This document shows, piece by piece, positions 32,718 to 42,114 of a DNA stretch of 64,000 nt. The first letter of the stretch is position 1. Each line of letters starts with the position of its first letter. Under the pieces are notes generated by a model. It saw nothing but the letters and a program-made list of their open reading frames with translations, had not been told where the DNA came from and made no database searches. The position numbers and the translations under genes are program-made. This DNA is from Candida dubliniensis CD36 (taxonomy: Eukaryota > Ascomycota > Pichiomycetes > Serinales > Debaryomycetaceae). The stretch is taken from contig NC_012862.1 of the NCBI RefSeq assembly GCF_000026945.1, positions 546,001 through 610,000 on the forward strand, read 5' to 3'.

Positions 32718-33165
32718 ATGGCTGATGAACAAGATCGTATGGATGTTGATGGTATGTATACTTTAACCTTTCCCATCTTATTTTATTATGATTTAATTTA
32801 ATTTAAAACTTTGATACTAACCACCAAATTTTCTTTTAGAAATCGAAGTGAAAGAACCAACCCCAAAACCAACATCAACATCAAAACCAAGATTTGAAGT
32901 GAAAAAATGGACAGCAGTAGCGTTTTGGTCATGGGATATGCAAATTGAAAATTGTGCCATTTGTAGAAATCATTTAATGGAACCATGCATTGAATGTCAA
33001 CCAAATTCAATGAATAATAATAATAATACTTCAGAAGAATGTATTCCTGCTTGGGGAGTATGTAATCATGCATTTCATTTACATTGTATTAGAAGATGGT
33101 TGAAAACAAGAAATGCATGTCCTTTGGATAATACTGATTGGACTTATCAAAAATTTGGTAATTAG
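32718..33165 (+). CDS. HRT1: RING-box subunit of SCF ubiquitin ligases (Hrt1/Rbx1); one intron
   Basis: Spliced: exon 1 32718-32751, intron 32752-32839, exon 2 32840-33165, giving 119 residues. The N terminus [12 protein letters not shown] is acidic. Trp35 begins the strand that inserts in the cullin. The RING-H2 has Cys50 and Cys53 (NCAIC), CIEC, and the C/H ligands in CNHAFHLHC and CPLDN. Hrt1 is the catalytic RING subunit of SCF and other cullin ligases and recruits the E2 Cdc34. Without splicing the frame would lack any ATG start, so the intron is needed. Length and motif spacing match the family. Confidence 0.95.
32752..32839 (+). other. Intron of HRT1 (88 nt)
   Basis: Donor GTATGT at 32752-32757, branch point TACTAAC at 32815-32821 and acceptor TAG ending at 32839, only 18 nt after the branch point. 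It splits a codon after its first base and restores the RING-box frame. Confidence 0.93.
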
Positions 33166-33403
33166 GGTTGAATATAATATAATCTTGTTTTTTTAGGTCC
33201 TTCTTTTTATTCAGGTTTAATGTTTGTTCATGTTTCCAGCTTTTTCTTTGTTGTTCTTTTTTGGCATTTGTTTATTATTAATATTTGGTTTCATAGTTAT
33301 CAAGAGGTAAATAATCAATATATATCTATAAATCAAGAAATGTTATTAGTAAAAAAGAAAATTTATGAGTTAATAAATATGTATTGATGTGTCTATATAA
33401 GTT

Positions 33404-34432
33404 CTATTGATCATTATTGTTGTATCTCCAACTCCTTTGGAAAACACCTAGTATCACAAGTTCTAAACAAGATTCTTTAATTTTTTCTATTAACCCTTCT
33501 TGATGAATGATATCTCCAATCATTTCAACGAAAAATACATATTGCCAAGGTTTCAAATTTGCTGGTCGAGAATTAATTGATGTCAATGTTATACCATACT
33601 CTTTAAACTTAACCAAAACATCACATAATGCACCAGGATCATCATGATTTAAAGTAAACATTATTGATGATACTATAGTAGTATTTTTTTTGTCATTATC
33701 ATTATCATCAGGACAAGATGGCGGTGGTGGTGATACAGGAGAATCATATCCTAATATCAAGAATCTCGTAGTATTACTTTGATTATCTTCAATTCCTTCT
33801 TTTAATATTGGTAATTTATACAATTCTGAACTCATATATGATGAAATAGCAGCACAATCACTAGCCTTGGTGTTTTGACTGACAATTTCTGCTGCTTTTG
33901 AAGTAGATCCAACATCTATTTTCGTTATTTGTTGGGGTAAACTTGTTAAAAACTTATTAACTTGAGTCCATACTTGAGGATGAGAATAAATGGTTTTTAT
34001 ATCTTCAATTTTTTGGGCATTAGTTAATAAATTATGATGAATAGATACAAATTGTTCTGCCATTATTCTAAATTTTGGCGGAGTCGAAGTTTGCAAAAAC
34101 CAATCACGTAATAAATCATAAGTGAAAACAACTTGTCCATTAGTAGAATTTTCAAATGGTACTACAGCATAATCAACTTTTTTTTCATCTAAACTTTGGA
34201 AACAATCTCCTATGGATTGTTGAGGATATATATTAATATTCTTGGTGGTGCCAAATTGTTGAATCAATGCCTTGGAAATAATTGTTAGTAAGAATCTTTG
34301 TGTGTGTGTTTGTGTTTGATGGTTACATACTTGATGGGTATATGTTCCTTCTGGTCCCAAAAATGCTACCTTTAATGTCATTGGTTGTGCTTTGCTTTGC
34401 TTGATTTGAAAATGGGATTGTGAAATTTTCAT
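33404..34432 (-). CDS. PHA2: Prephenate dehydratase; one short intron
   Basis: It makes phenylpyruvate from prephenate in phenylalanine synthesis. The whole frame is open for 342 codons, but a 60-nt intron (34271-34330) interrupts the conserved core. Removing it joins the GPEGTYTHQ segment directly to ALIQQFG, as in other prephenate dehydratases, giving 322 residues. The catalytic motif TRFLIL (Thr-Arg-Phe) is present, and the C-terminal ACT domain with HDDPGAL and the LTSINSRP segment binds phenylalanine for feedback control. The start is either ATG 34432 or the internal ATG at 34381 (MTLKVAFLG), which lies closer to the family's usual start. A near-Gcn4 TGACTC is at 34498-34503. Confidence 0.93.
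   Translation of the reverse strand: MKISQSHFQIKQSKAQPMTLKVAFLGPEGTYTHQVCNHQTQTHTQRFLLTIISKALIQQFGTTKNINIYPQQSIGDCFQSLDEKKVDYAVVPFENSTNGQVVFTYDLLRDWFLQTSTPPKFRIMAEQFVSIHHNLLTNAQKIEDIKTIYSHPQVWTQVNKFLTSLPQQITKIDVGSTSKAAEIVSQNTKASDCAAISSYMSSELYKLPILKEGIEDNQSNTTRFLILGYDSPVSPPPPSCPDDNDNDKKNTTIVSSIMFTLNHDDPGALCDVLVKFKEYGITLTSINSRPANLKPWQYVFFVEMIGDIIHQEGLIEKIKESCLELVILGVFQRSWRYNNNDQ
34271..34330 (-). other. Intron of PHA2 (60 nt, in frame)
   Basis: Donor GTATGT at 34330-34325, branch point TACTAAC at 34290-34284 and acceptor CAAG ending at 34271. The length is divisible by three and the intron has no stop, so the unspliced frame stays open but carries 20 extra residues in the active-site region. 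Confidence 0.92.
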
Positions 34433-35047
34433 TTTCTCAAAATCTTAAAAATGGTTAGATTTGTAACGCCCTGGAAAAATAAGCGTGCTGGGTCCAGTGA
34501 CTCGCATTAGTGGCAGCATCCTGTTCCACTATCCACGCCGTTTCCGGTGTCCCGAGAAATCCTTCTTTGTATTCCAATCTCTCCAATTTAAATTGAATTT
34601 AAACAATTCAAACAAGAATGATTCAAAAACAAAAACGATTTCAAACCATTTAAAAAGAGGGCCAGCTCAAAACAATAGAAACTCCGGTCAATATAAGACA
34701 TATAGATAGATAAATGCGCTCGTAAAACTTTCTAGAGAGAGATAAAAATTTGTTCAAGTTTAGTAGTTTGTGTGTGATCGTAGGTGGCTCTTTTATTCTA
34801 AATTTGAGACTCGATAACGATCCACGAATAATTGTTAAAAACAAAACCTGTTGAAATATAATAATGACCCCAATAAAACTGAAACTAAAACACAAACCTC
34901 CCAAATCTTTCTAAAACTATAAACAAAATTATATCATTTTTGAAAGTTGGTGATAATTTAAAAAAAAAATTAATATAAAAAAATTGTATTATTAAAATGG
35001 ATTATAATTTAACATGCATCCCTTTTGGTAAAACAAAAACAATTTCC
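34433..35047. other. Intergenic region between RPL9B and PHA2
   Basis: It includes a G+C-rich, foldable segment at about 34466-34565 (listed). The remainder to 35047 is AT-rich, and the short open frames in it are not convincing genes. Confidence 0.55.
34475..34565 (-). ncRNA. Candidate structured RNA, unassigned
   Basis: This ~90-bp stretch is much richer in G+C than the window and folds well on paper. An outer stem (34483-34487 with 34534-34538) encloses a hairpin at 34488-34497 and a second one at 34509-34530 (five pairs, a 2-nt bulge, three pairs). A GAAA-type tetraloop hairpin near 34538-34547 competes with the outer stem. The minus strand is followed by T5 (34479-34475), as at a Pol III terminator, and a B-box-like sequence sits about 90 bp upstream on that strand. 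I tried SRP, RNase P/MRP, U-snRNA and H/ACA signatures and none fits convincingly. It could also be PHA2 leader structure. Confidence 0.3.
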
Positions 35048-35623
35048 TTAGATATCTTCAACAATGGTACCTCTTTCAGAAACATAGATACCATCCAAGA
35101 ATTTACGAATATCCTTGTTTCTGACACGACAGATTTGTTGGATATCAGCAGCATTTTGAGAAACAGCTTCCAAAGAATTACCAGAAACAATCAATTCATC
35201 TTTTTGAGTAGTAGAAATTTCCATAGTGACACCTTCATGGATTTTAACTTCTCTAACTCTTTTTTCACCCAAGAAATTTCTAATTTCAACATAATCTTCA
35301 CCATCTTTTTTAATAATGTTAACATTAATTGGGAAATGCGCATAAACAAATCTCATCTTATATTTATAACCTTTAGTGACACCAGTGATCAAGTTAGCAA
35401 TCAAAGATTTAACAGTTCTTAAAGCAGCAACATGTTTTCTGTCACCATTATGAACGGTGATTTTAATAGCTCTGTTGTTGATTTTGTTGAAAGTAACATC
35501 AATATGTTTCAAGTTTTTGGTTAATTCTCCTCTTGGACCAGTAACTTTGACAACTCTGGCTTTAATATCAACAGTGACACCTTCTGGGATATCTAAGATT
35601 TGATCAGTTTGGATGTACTTCAT
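35048..35623 (-). CDS. RPL9B: 60S ribosomal protein uL6 (Rpl9)
   Basis: The protein has 191 residues, the same length as yeast Rpl9A/B, beginning MKYIQTDQ. Both uL6 folds are present, including [15 protein letters not shown] (about residues 27-41) and the C-terminal uL6 signature region from ~100 on. The strong codon bias (AGA, GGT, TTG) marks high expression. A TTAGGG-type palindrome, 245 bp upstream, fits a ribosomal-protein promoter. No intron is seen in the coding region. The A/B suffix is a naming convention only. Confidence 0.96.
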   Translation of the reverse strand: MKYIQTDQILDIPEGVTVDIKARVVKVTGPRGELTKNLKHIDVTFNKINNRAIKITVHNGDRKHVAALRTVKSLIANLITGVTKGYKYKMRFVYAHFPINVNIIKKDGEDYVEIRNFLGEKRVREVKIHEGVTMEISTTQKDELIVSGNSLEAVSQNAADIQQICRVRNKDIRKFLDGIYVSERGTIVEDI

Positions 35624-36084
35624 TTTCTTTTGATTACTATACTTGAATACTTTCCAAAAAAAAAAAAAAAAAAAAGAAAGAGAAGAGAAGAGGAAATAGA
35701 AAAAACTTGAAAAATATTGTTAAACTTTTGAAAATCTTTTTTTTTTTTTTCTTTGTCTTCCTCACTCCACATCATTTAATTGTGGTAAACAAAACTGTTC
35801 ATTTGGTAGCATTGCAAAAAGCTAGAACAACCTGTTTGTTGCACCTGTATATAAATATTCATGTGTATTAGGGCTATAGCCCTAACTGCATTATCCCTAA
35901 TTAAGAAATAAGCTCAAAAATGACATTTTTATCAAGGGTTTGATTATAATCATAACAATACACTACTAGATCTAAATTATACCTAAAATTTACTAAACCT
36001 TTCTTTTTTTATAAACATTTTGAATATATGAGATAATCCTATACCGAGATAACAACTTACGTACGTAATTACACTATTTATTAC
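35624..36084. other. Intergenic region upstream of RPL9B
   Basis: It includes T-rich tracts near the start codon (35655-35680), a second T-run near 35742, and the TTAGGG palindrome at 35868-35885 (listed). The 3' part carries the end of CCP1. No gene is seen. Confidence 0.6.
35868..35885. promoter_or_regulatory. Tbf1-type palindrome upstream of RPL9B
   Basis: The 18-bp sequence TTAGGGCTATAGCCCTAA is a perfect inverted repeat, 245 bp upstream of the RPL9B ATG. Two convergent TTAGGG units in this arrangement are the known Tbf1 site of Candida ribosomal protein promoters. It supports both the gene call and a Candida origin. Confidence 0.85.
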
Positions 36085-37182
36085 TTATTCTTCGTCTTGT
36101 TCATCTAATGTTTTGAATAATATTGGTTTACTATCAGCAGGATATTTAATACCATTTGAAATCAATTTAGAAAATGCTTTAGCAAAATCTTTGAAAAACA
36201 AATCTTGATCTTCAGCATACATCTTGACATATTTCAAGAAATACAGTTCTTCTTTCAAAGCCATATCTGTTGGTAACATCATAAATTCACCAGTTTCATC
36301 ATCTTCATATTGTTTTTTACCATTCCATTTCTTAATGTGCCAATCACCCAATAAGGTCGTGTAAAAGACATTAGTAAATTGGTTAAATGATGGACCCCAT
36401 GGACCATCATATCCAGAATTATGTTTATGACATCTACCTAAAACATGAGCACCAAGTAAAGCAACAGTTTCTCTTTCATTAAATCCCATTCTAGCAAATA
36501 AATCTTTTACATATTTACCATCTCTTGAAGCATCGGGTAATCTACCATTTGGTGGTACCTTAGATGCAGTATTATCATCAACTCTACCTGGTCTCCATTC
36601 AATTTTTGGACCACCCGATTCTTGTACAGCAGCAACCCCTCCTAAAGTCCATAAATCACCTCTTGAAATCCATGGATATTTCACTAAAAATTCCATTAAA
36701 AATTCACGACCAACTTGTAAACCAGCATTTTCTGGATCAAATTCTTCTGGAGCAAAAATCATCGTACCACCATATGAACCACCAGAATTATCTGATTTAT
36801 CATAAGTACCAGAAGTATGCCATGCTAATCTTAACAATTGACCATAATAACCAGAATTTTCATCAAATTCTAAATTTTCAGAAATCTTGGTAGCAATATC
36901 ATTATAAACTTTTTGATAATCATTAGCAGTTTTCCCTTCTGGAACTTTGGCTGTTTTGATATTGGCTCCAGTACCAACTCCAAATAATGCCTTAGCTACA
37001 TTTTTAGAATTTCCGTTGTTGTTATTATTGTTGTTGTTGTTGAATGGATTTCCATTGTTATAGAAATAAGTGGCAATAGCGGCAGAACCAGCTACCCCAA
37101 GAAATGTCTTTGCAATTCTACCATAATTGAATTTGGCTGAAGTTTTTGTAATCTTACTGATATTGGGAGCAAAAGTAGCCAT
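36085..37182 (-). CDS. CCP1: Cytochrome c peroxidase, mitochondrial
   Basis: This class I haem peroxidase reduces H2O2 with electrons from cytochrome c in the intermembrane space. It has 365 residues. The N terminus is a basic presequence, followed by a hydrophobic segment (about 25-43) that would hold it in the inner membrane before cleavage, and an Asn run near 50. The distal site is in [13 protein letters not shown] (Arg, Trp and His), the proximal haem ligand His is in [11 protein letters not shown], and the GPWGPSFN segment carries the Trp that forms the protein radical. A CCAAT inverted repeat lies about 830 bp upstream, in the gap to STH1. Confidence 0.95.
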   Translation of the reverse strand: MATFAPNISKITKTSAKFNYGRIAKTFLGVAGSAAIATYFYNNGNPFNNNNNNNNNGNSKNVAKALFGVGTGANIKTAKVPEGKTANDYQKVYNDIATKISENLEFDENSGYYGQLLRLAWHTSGTYDKSDNSGGSYGGTMIFAPEEFDPENAGLQVGREFLMEFLVKYPWISRGDLWTLGGVAAVQESGGPKIEWRPGRVDDNTASKVPPNGRLPDASRDGKYVKDLFARMGFNERETVALLGAHVLGRCHKHNSGYDGPWGPSFNQFTNVFYTTLLGDWHIKKWNGKKQYEDDETGEFMMLPTDMALKEELYFLKYVKMYAEDQDLFFKDFAKAFSKLISNGIKYPADSKPILFKTLDEQDEE

Positions 37183-38211
37183 TGTTTTTGATTTTGAATA
37201 TATATATTAATCTTCAAATATATATATATATATTAGTTTGATGATTGATTAAAGAAAAGAATAAAAATAAGAATAAAAATAAACAAAATTGAAAAAACTT
37301 AAAGAAGAAGGAAGAAGAAAAAGATATGTGAATATGGTGAAGTATTTATAATTTGCAGAAAGTGGAGTGAAGTGGTCAGATAAAATCATTATAGGGGGAA
37401 GAAAATAAAGAGAGAAAGGAGGAGGAGGAAGGGGGGTTTAATTTAAAAAAGAAAGCAATCATTACTAAAAAAAGAATAATCCAAAAAAAGGTTCTGGAAA
37501 GAAAATTCAATCCAAATTTAATTACCACAAAGATAAGGCAAATTCCTCTTTTTCATGACTCAATTGAGTATTGATTATACTTGAATAGAGACAATAAAAC
37601 TGACCTCTTTTCTTAAGTATCGAACATTAATGTTGATTTGTAATCAATTATATGTGGTGTGTGTGTGTGTGTCATGGTACCAATACATCTCATCTTTAAT
37701 TACATCTAGAATATTCTGTGTATTTCTAATTTTACATGGCTTATTGTGCTCATCTCAAATCTGTCCACCATATTCTAATGAACAATCCTCAATTCAAACC
37801 AAAACAAAGACAGAGAGATTCAAAACTATATTGATATATATAGAACCAATGGTGGAATAAATTCCGACCCTATCTTCAAACCCCTCTTGGGGCACTTGGG
37901 GGGCCAATTTGCAACTCTTTCACTTTTTTTTGCCTGTTCCAGCCATTTTCCTTTCTGTCTAAAAAAAATACAAAAAAAAAAACCGCGGACTGCATATGCC
38001 AACGTAATATTATTTCAACCAATTCTGATTGGTTGAATCCTTTGTTGGGTTGGGGTTCTCCTTCTATTCAACAATTGATACTAGTACTAGTATTATTATT
38101 ATTATTACATATATTATTGACTATTTTACTATTATACATGTTGTCTGTCAGGACTTTCCACTACTGCTACAAAGTCAATTTTTGTATTTCTCCCCACTTT
38201 GGTTCTTTTTA
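37183..38211. other. Intergenic region between STH1 and CCP1
   Basis: This contains the CCP1 promoter. It holds (TA)n near 37218-37232, purine-rich runs at 37270-37440, (GT)n at 37655-37671, an isolated TGACTCA at 37556, the CCAAT inverted repeat at 38014-38037 (listed) and a 16-bp palindrome at 38078-38093. No gene is supported; open frames at 38029-38238 on the plus strand are short and overlap the end of STH1. Confidence 0.55.
38014..38037. promoter_or_regulatory. Perfect CCAAT inverted repeat
   Basis: Two 10-bp arms (TTCAACCAAT and its exact reverse complement) flank a 4-bp spacer TCTG, so two CCAAT boxes face each other. CCAAT is the core of the HAP complex site, which in Candida controls haem, respiratory and iron genes. 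CCP1 is the downstream gene (832 bp to its ATG). It could also act as a transcript-end hairpin for STH1, 175 bp past its stop codon. Confidence 0.5.
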
Positions 38212-41200
38212 TTATACTTCCTGATTATGATTAGCTAATTTTTCATCAAGTAATTTCTCAATAACAATAGCATCAGTATGTATGTATGAACCTTCTTCAT
38301 TATAAGTCTTTGCATTATCACACATTTGTTTCAATTCAGCAATAAAATCTTCAAAAGAAGCAAATCTATCTTGCATCAATAACTTCTTAACATTAGTAAT
38401 TGAAACTGGCTTTTTAATAATCAGATAATAATCTGGGTATAATTTACGTGATGGGAATTTAATAAAAACATCACACAAATTACGACTACCTGTTTCGTCG
38501 GTTAATGCCATTATTTCGTCAATAACACTCAAACATTTACTTGTGAATTCATCAGTTTCTGGTTCATTATTATCATTGTCTTCTTCTTCTTCTTCGAGTT
38601 CTGCCACAGCATTGTCTCCATTAATGATATCGTCGTTATCGTTATCAATATGTGGTAATGGGGTTCTGGCACGGCGTTGACGTTTTCTAGGTTGAGCAGC
38701 AACTTCAAAGTCCTCATCATCTTCTTCACCAACTTCATCATCTTTAATATCTTCTTCCAATAAACCTTCTCTAATCGCCTTATTTCTTTTTCTTTTGGCA
38801 ATACGAGCTTCTTTACGTTTGATGGCTTCTTCAACAGTATCATTATCATCATCCATTGCCTTTAACCATTGCTCTTCACTTAACCCATCATCATATCTAA
38901 CCCGTTTCTTATCTCTCATTTTAGATAATTCTATTTCTTTTTTCTCAAAATGGTGAGATATATCTTCAGTGAAAACTGATGGTAATTCATCTTTCTCAAT
39001 TAATCTAGATTTATATGGTACTTGTTGCAGTTTTCTTTCTTCATCCATGGCCGTGAATAACATTTTTTCTTCTTCACTACGGGCTAAAATTTCATTCAAT
39101 TCATCATCATCCAACGAATCATTTTCTTCATTATCAGCTCCATTAGCATCGGCTTCCAATAAACGTTTCAAAAATGCTTCTTGTTCTTCAGCTGTTGATT
39201 TATTATCAAATTTACCAGCTTGAATAACTTTACCATCTATATCTAATTTCTGATGAGCTCTTTCCAATATCACTTCTTCTACGGAATCATTGGTAATTAA
39301 TCGTAAAATACGAACCTCATTCTTTTGACCAATTCTATGAGCACGATCTTGAGCTTGCAAATCTTGATGAGGATTCCAATCAGTATCAAAAATAATAACC
39401 GTGTCTGCAGTTTGCAAATTTAAACCTAACCCACCAGCACGAGTCGATAATAAGAAACAAAAATATTCAGAATCTGGAGCATTGAAAACTTTTAACATAT
39501 CCTGACGTTCATCTGCTTTGGTTGAACCATCCAAACGTAAATATTTCATGTCTCTCCATCTAAGAAAATCTTCCATAATATCCATGATTTGTGTCATTTG
39601 GAAAAACATCAATACACGATGTCCACTTTTCTTAAATTTAGGTAAAACTCTATCCAATAATTCAAACTTACCACTCACTCTCCAAATCAAATCATTGGTA
39701 AGTCTCAGTGAATTTAACACCGATTCAACTTCTTCAAAAACGAATGGATGGTTACAGATCTTTCGTAATTGCATAATTTTATTATTCAACCCTTTAATAC
39801 CACTTTTGGCACCTCCAACATCTGCTCCAACAAATAATGCATTATGTTTAAGCATTTGTTGATATAATACATATTGTAATCCTGATAAATTACATTTTAA
39901 AACTTTTTCAACTTTATCGGGTAAATCTTTTTCCACATCTTTCTTCAATCTTCTTAAAAGGAATGGTCTAAGAACCTTATGCAATCTTCGAATAACCAAT
40001 AATGATTCTTCTTCAGTTAATTCTATTTTTTCTTGAGCACCAGTATTTGCAAATGGTGTGTTGAACCAATCATCAAAAGATTTCACCGAGTTAAAAATCC
40101 CGGGTAAAACAAAATTCAACAACGCCCATAATTCTGGTAAATTGTTTTGCAAAGGAGTACCAGTCAAGATCAATCTATTTTTGGTTTTATAATAGGTTCT
40201 TAAAGTTTGAGATAATTTAGATTGAGAATTTTTCATTCTATGACCTTCATCAATAATCATATGTGAATAATGGAATTTTGCTAACATCGGACGTTCACGG
40301 ATAACGTATTCATATGTGGTTAATAAAACTTGGAAATTCCCATATCTAACATCTGGTTGTAATGATCTTCTTTGTTGTGGTGACCCTTTATACACAATCA
40401 CTTTAACTGATGGTGCCCATTTTTCAAATTCTAATGTCCAATTGGTTATTGTTGAAAGTGGGACAATAATTAAAAATTTATTTTCATGTTTCTTTTCAAT
40501 AAGATATGTAACCAATGAAATTGATTGAATAGTTTTACCCAACCCCATCTCATCGGCTAAAATACCATTAAGGTGATTATTATATAATGAAACCATCCAT
40601 TCCAAACCTTTCATTTGATATTCTTTCAATTTACCACCAACTAAAATAGTTGGTTGTTCTTCAATCTTTTCTTTAATTCTATGAGCCACTTCATAATAAT
40701 CGGTTTTTTCACGTAATTCTGCCTTGTCGTCGGATTTATTATCCACAGTAGTAACTTCTGGACTTCCATGTCTTGGAGTACCCATAGAACTACCGCTAGC
40801 TTCCTCTTGTTGGGCCCTAACTTTCTCAGTTAATGAATCCAAAAATTGGTTTGTTTGTTTCAAAAGATGAGTAATTCTATGATCTTTTGTTTTATCCAAC
40901 AATTTAAGATAAGCTTCTTCATCATTGGATCGCAAAGCTTGTAATCTTTGTTTGGCAGTTCTTTCCAATTTCTTGCTTTCCTCTTTTTCTGTTGTTTGGT
41001 GAAAGTTGTTGATCTGTTTGACCAAATAATGAGATCGATAATGGTCCCTTATATACTTGGCTTCACTACGACTTGTCGATTTTTCCACCACTAGTTCAAC
41101 TTTTTCAATGTGTTGTTTACGTTTGGCTTCTCTAGCCTCTAGTTTTTTCAATTCCTCTAGTTGCACGGCCAATAATTGAGGGTTTCGTTGTTCTATTTTT

Positions 41201-42114
41201 GGTCTCACATTAAAAGATCTCTTTTCCAGTAATGCTAATGGGAGCGACTTTAAATTAGGATCAACATATTTCACTTGTTGGGCTTCATGAACCAAAATAT
41301 TGTGTCTCAACAATTTCTGTTTCCCTAATAATCTAAGTGCCTTAAGTTCTATTAAAGCTTGGATTTTGAACTTATCAATTCCATCAGTATTACCAAATGT
41401 TCCAATGTTAGCTGGTAAGTTTTCCAATTCTTTTAATCTTTGAGAAATTTTGTTACTTATGATTTTCTCGGCATGGATTGTACCTAATGATGAATGTAAA
41501 GGATCTTTGTCAGTTCTTGGTGACGGTACCTTAATCCCGAGACTTTGAGCTCTTGTTTCAAAATCTGTCTCCAATTCAGTTAATTTTTCCAAAATTTCAT
41601 TCACTAAATCGTCTTTCTTGGTTTGATCACTTTTGGTAGTAAATTCTTTTTGAAATTTTTCTGGCAAATCGTAATCTTTGGACAATAACAATAATCCAGC
41701 TACTTGTTTTTCAAATAATTCATTGTCGAATTCTTCAGTTTTGATGGTTTTTCTCGAGTCATCAGAAAATAATTCTTGCATAAACTCAGTTTCATCTTTG
41801 ATATACTCTTCATGCTCTTTATTAACCTGAGCCAAAACCAGTTCTATATCAAATTTGGGTTGGGCATTTACATCTTCAAATTTACCCTCCAGTTTATCCT
41901 CTGATTTTTCAAATTCTTTTTTCAATTTGTTCGAATCGAAAAGTAATTTATAGTACTTACCAAGTAATTCGTTTAATTCGTCCTTATTCTTAGGCACAAC
42001 AGTACCATTTGACTGAGTTATTAAATTTGCTGAATCAGGTTGTAATTGTACTTGGGATGATGCCGGAGTTACCCCAACAGATCCATTACCATTGGCAATA
42101 GCTGTTCCATTCAT
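38212..42114 (-). CDS. STH1: ATPase of the RSC chromatin remodeller (Snf2 family)
   Basis: The protein has 1300 residues from the first ATG at 42114 (the three codons upstream have no ATG). Order: N-terminal region with QLQ-like and helical parts; HSA domain rich in Lys/Arg/Gln (about 330-420); DEXH ATPase with ADEMGLGKT near 523 and DEGH near 621; helicase C lobe with STRAGGLGLNLQTAD (about 895) and QAQDRAHRIGQ (about 925); SnAC-like region; an acidic/basic hinge; and a bromodomain from about 1185 to 1285. Length and the lack of the long Gln-rich N terminus of Snf2 favour Sth1, the catalytic subunit of RSC, which is essential in yeast. No disruption is seen. Confidence 0.93.
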   Translation of the reverse strand: MNGTAIANGNGSVGVTPASSQVQLQPDSANLITQSNGTVVPKNKDELNELLGKYYKLLFDSNKLKKEFEKSEDKLEGKFEDVNAQPKFDIELVLAQVNKEHEEYIKDETEFMQELFSDDSRKTIKTEEFDNELFEKQVAGLLLLSKDYDLPEKFQKEFTTKSDQTKKDDLVNEILEKLTELETDFETRAQSLGIKVPSPRTDKDPLHSSLGTIHAEKIISNKISQRLKELENLPANIGTFGNTDGIDKFKIQALIELKALRLLGKQKLLRHNILVHEAQQVKYVDPNLKSLPLALLEKRSFNVRPKIEQRNPQLLAVQLEELKKLEAREAKRKQHIEKVELVVEKSTSRSEAKYIRDHYRSHYLVKQINNFHQTTEKEESKKLERTAKQRLQALRSNDEEAYLKLLDKTKDHRITHLLKQTNQFLDSLTEKVRAQQEEASGSSMGTPRHGSPEVTTVDNKSDDKAELREKTDYYEVAHRIKEKIEEQPTILVGGKLKEYQMKGLEWMVSLYNNHLNGILADEMGLGKTIQSISLVTYLIEKKHENKFLIIVPLSTITNWTLEFEKWAPSVKVIVYKGSPQQRRSLQPDVRYGNFQVLLTTYEYVIRERPMLAKFHYSHMIIDEGHRMKNSQSKLSQTLRTYYKTKNRLILTGTPLQNNLPELWALLNFVLPGIFNSVKSFDDWFNTPFANTGAQEKIELTEEESLLVIRRLHKVLRPFLLRRLKKDVEKDLPDKVEKVLKCNLSGLQYVLYQQMLKHNALFVGADVGGAKSGIKGLNNKIMQLRKICNHPFVFEEVESVLNSLRLTNDLIWRVSGKFELLDRVLPKFKKSGHRVLMFFQMTQIMDIMEDFLRWRDMKYLRLDGSTKADERQDMLKVFNAPDSEYFCFLLSTRAGGLGLNLQTADTVIIFDTDWNPHQDLQAQDRAHRIGQKNEVRILRLITNDSVEEVILERAHQKLDIDGKVIQAGKFDNKSTAEEQEAFLKRLLEADANGADNEENDSLDDDELNEILARSEEEKMLFTAMDEERKLQQVPYKSRLIEKDELPSVFTEDISHHFEKKEIELSKMRDKKRVRYDDGLSEEQWLKAMDDDNDTVEEAIKRKEARIAKRKRNKAIREGLLEEDIKDDEVGEEDDEDFEVAAQPRKRQRRARTPLPHIDNDNDDIINGDNAVAELEEEEEDNDNNEPETDEFTSKCLSVIDEIMALTDETGSRNLCDVFIKFPSRKLYPDYYLIIKKPVSITNVKKLLMQDRFASFEDFIAELKQMCDNAKTYNEEGSYIHTDAIVIEKLLDEKLANHNQEV

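Noticed and set aside
34475..34565. SRP RNA or RNase P RNA
   Set aside because: A GGAAAC tetraloop-like hairpin is present, but the conserved AGCA-type SRP motif and the RNase P core elements were not found.
34485..34709. Open frame of 74 codons over the G+C-rich segment
   Set aside because: The sequence shows no family resemblance and overlaps a strongly folded region; a structured RNA or leader explains it better.
35002..35422. Plus-strand frames over RPL9B
   Set aside because: Antisense shadows of the strongly codon-biased RPL9B gene.
37556..37562. Gcn4-type site upstream of CCP1
   Set aside because: TGACTCA is present but CCP1 is not an amino-acid gene; a single 7-mer is expected by chance.
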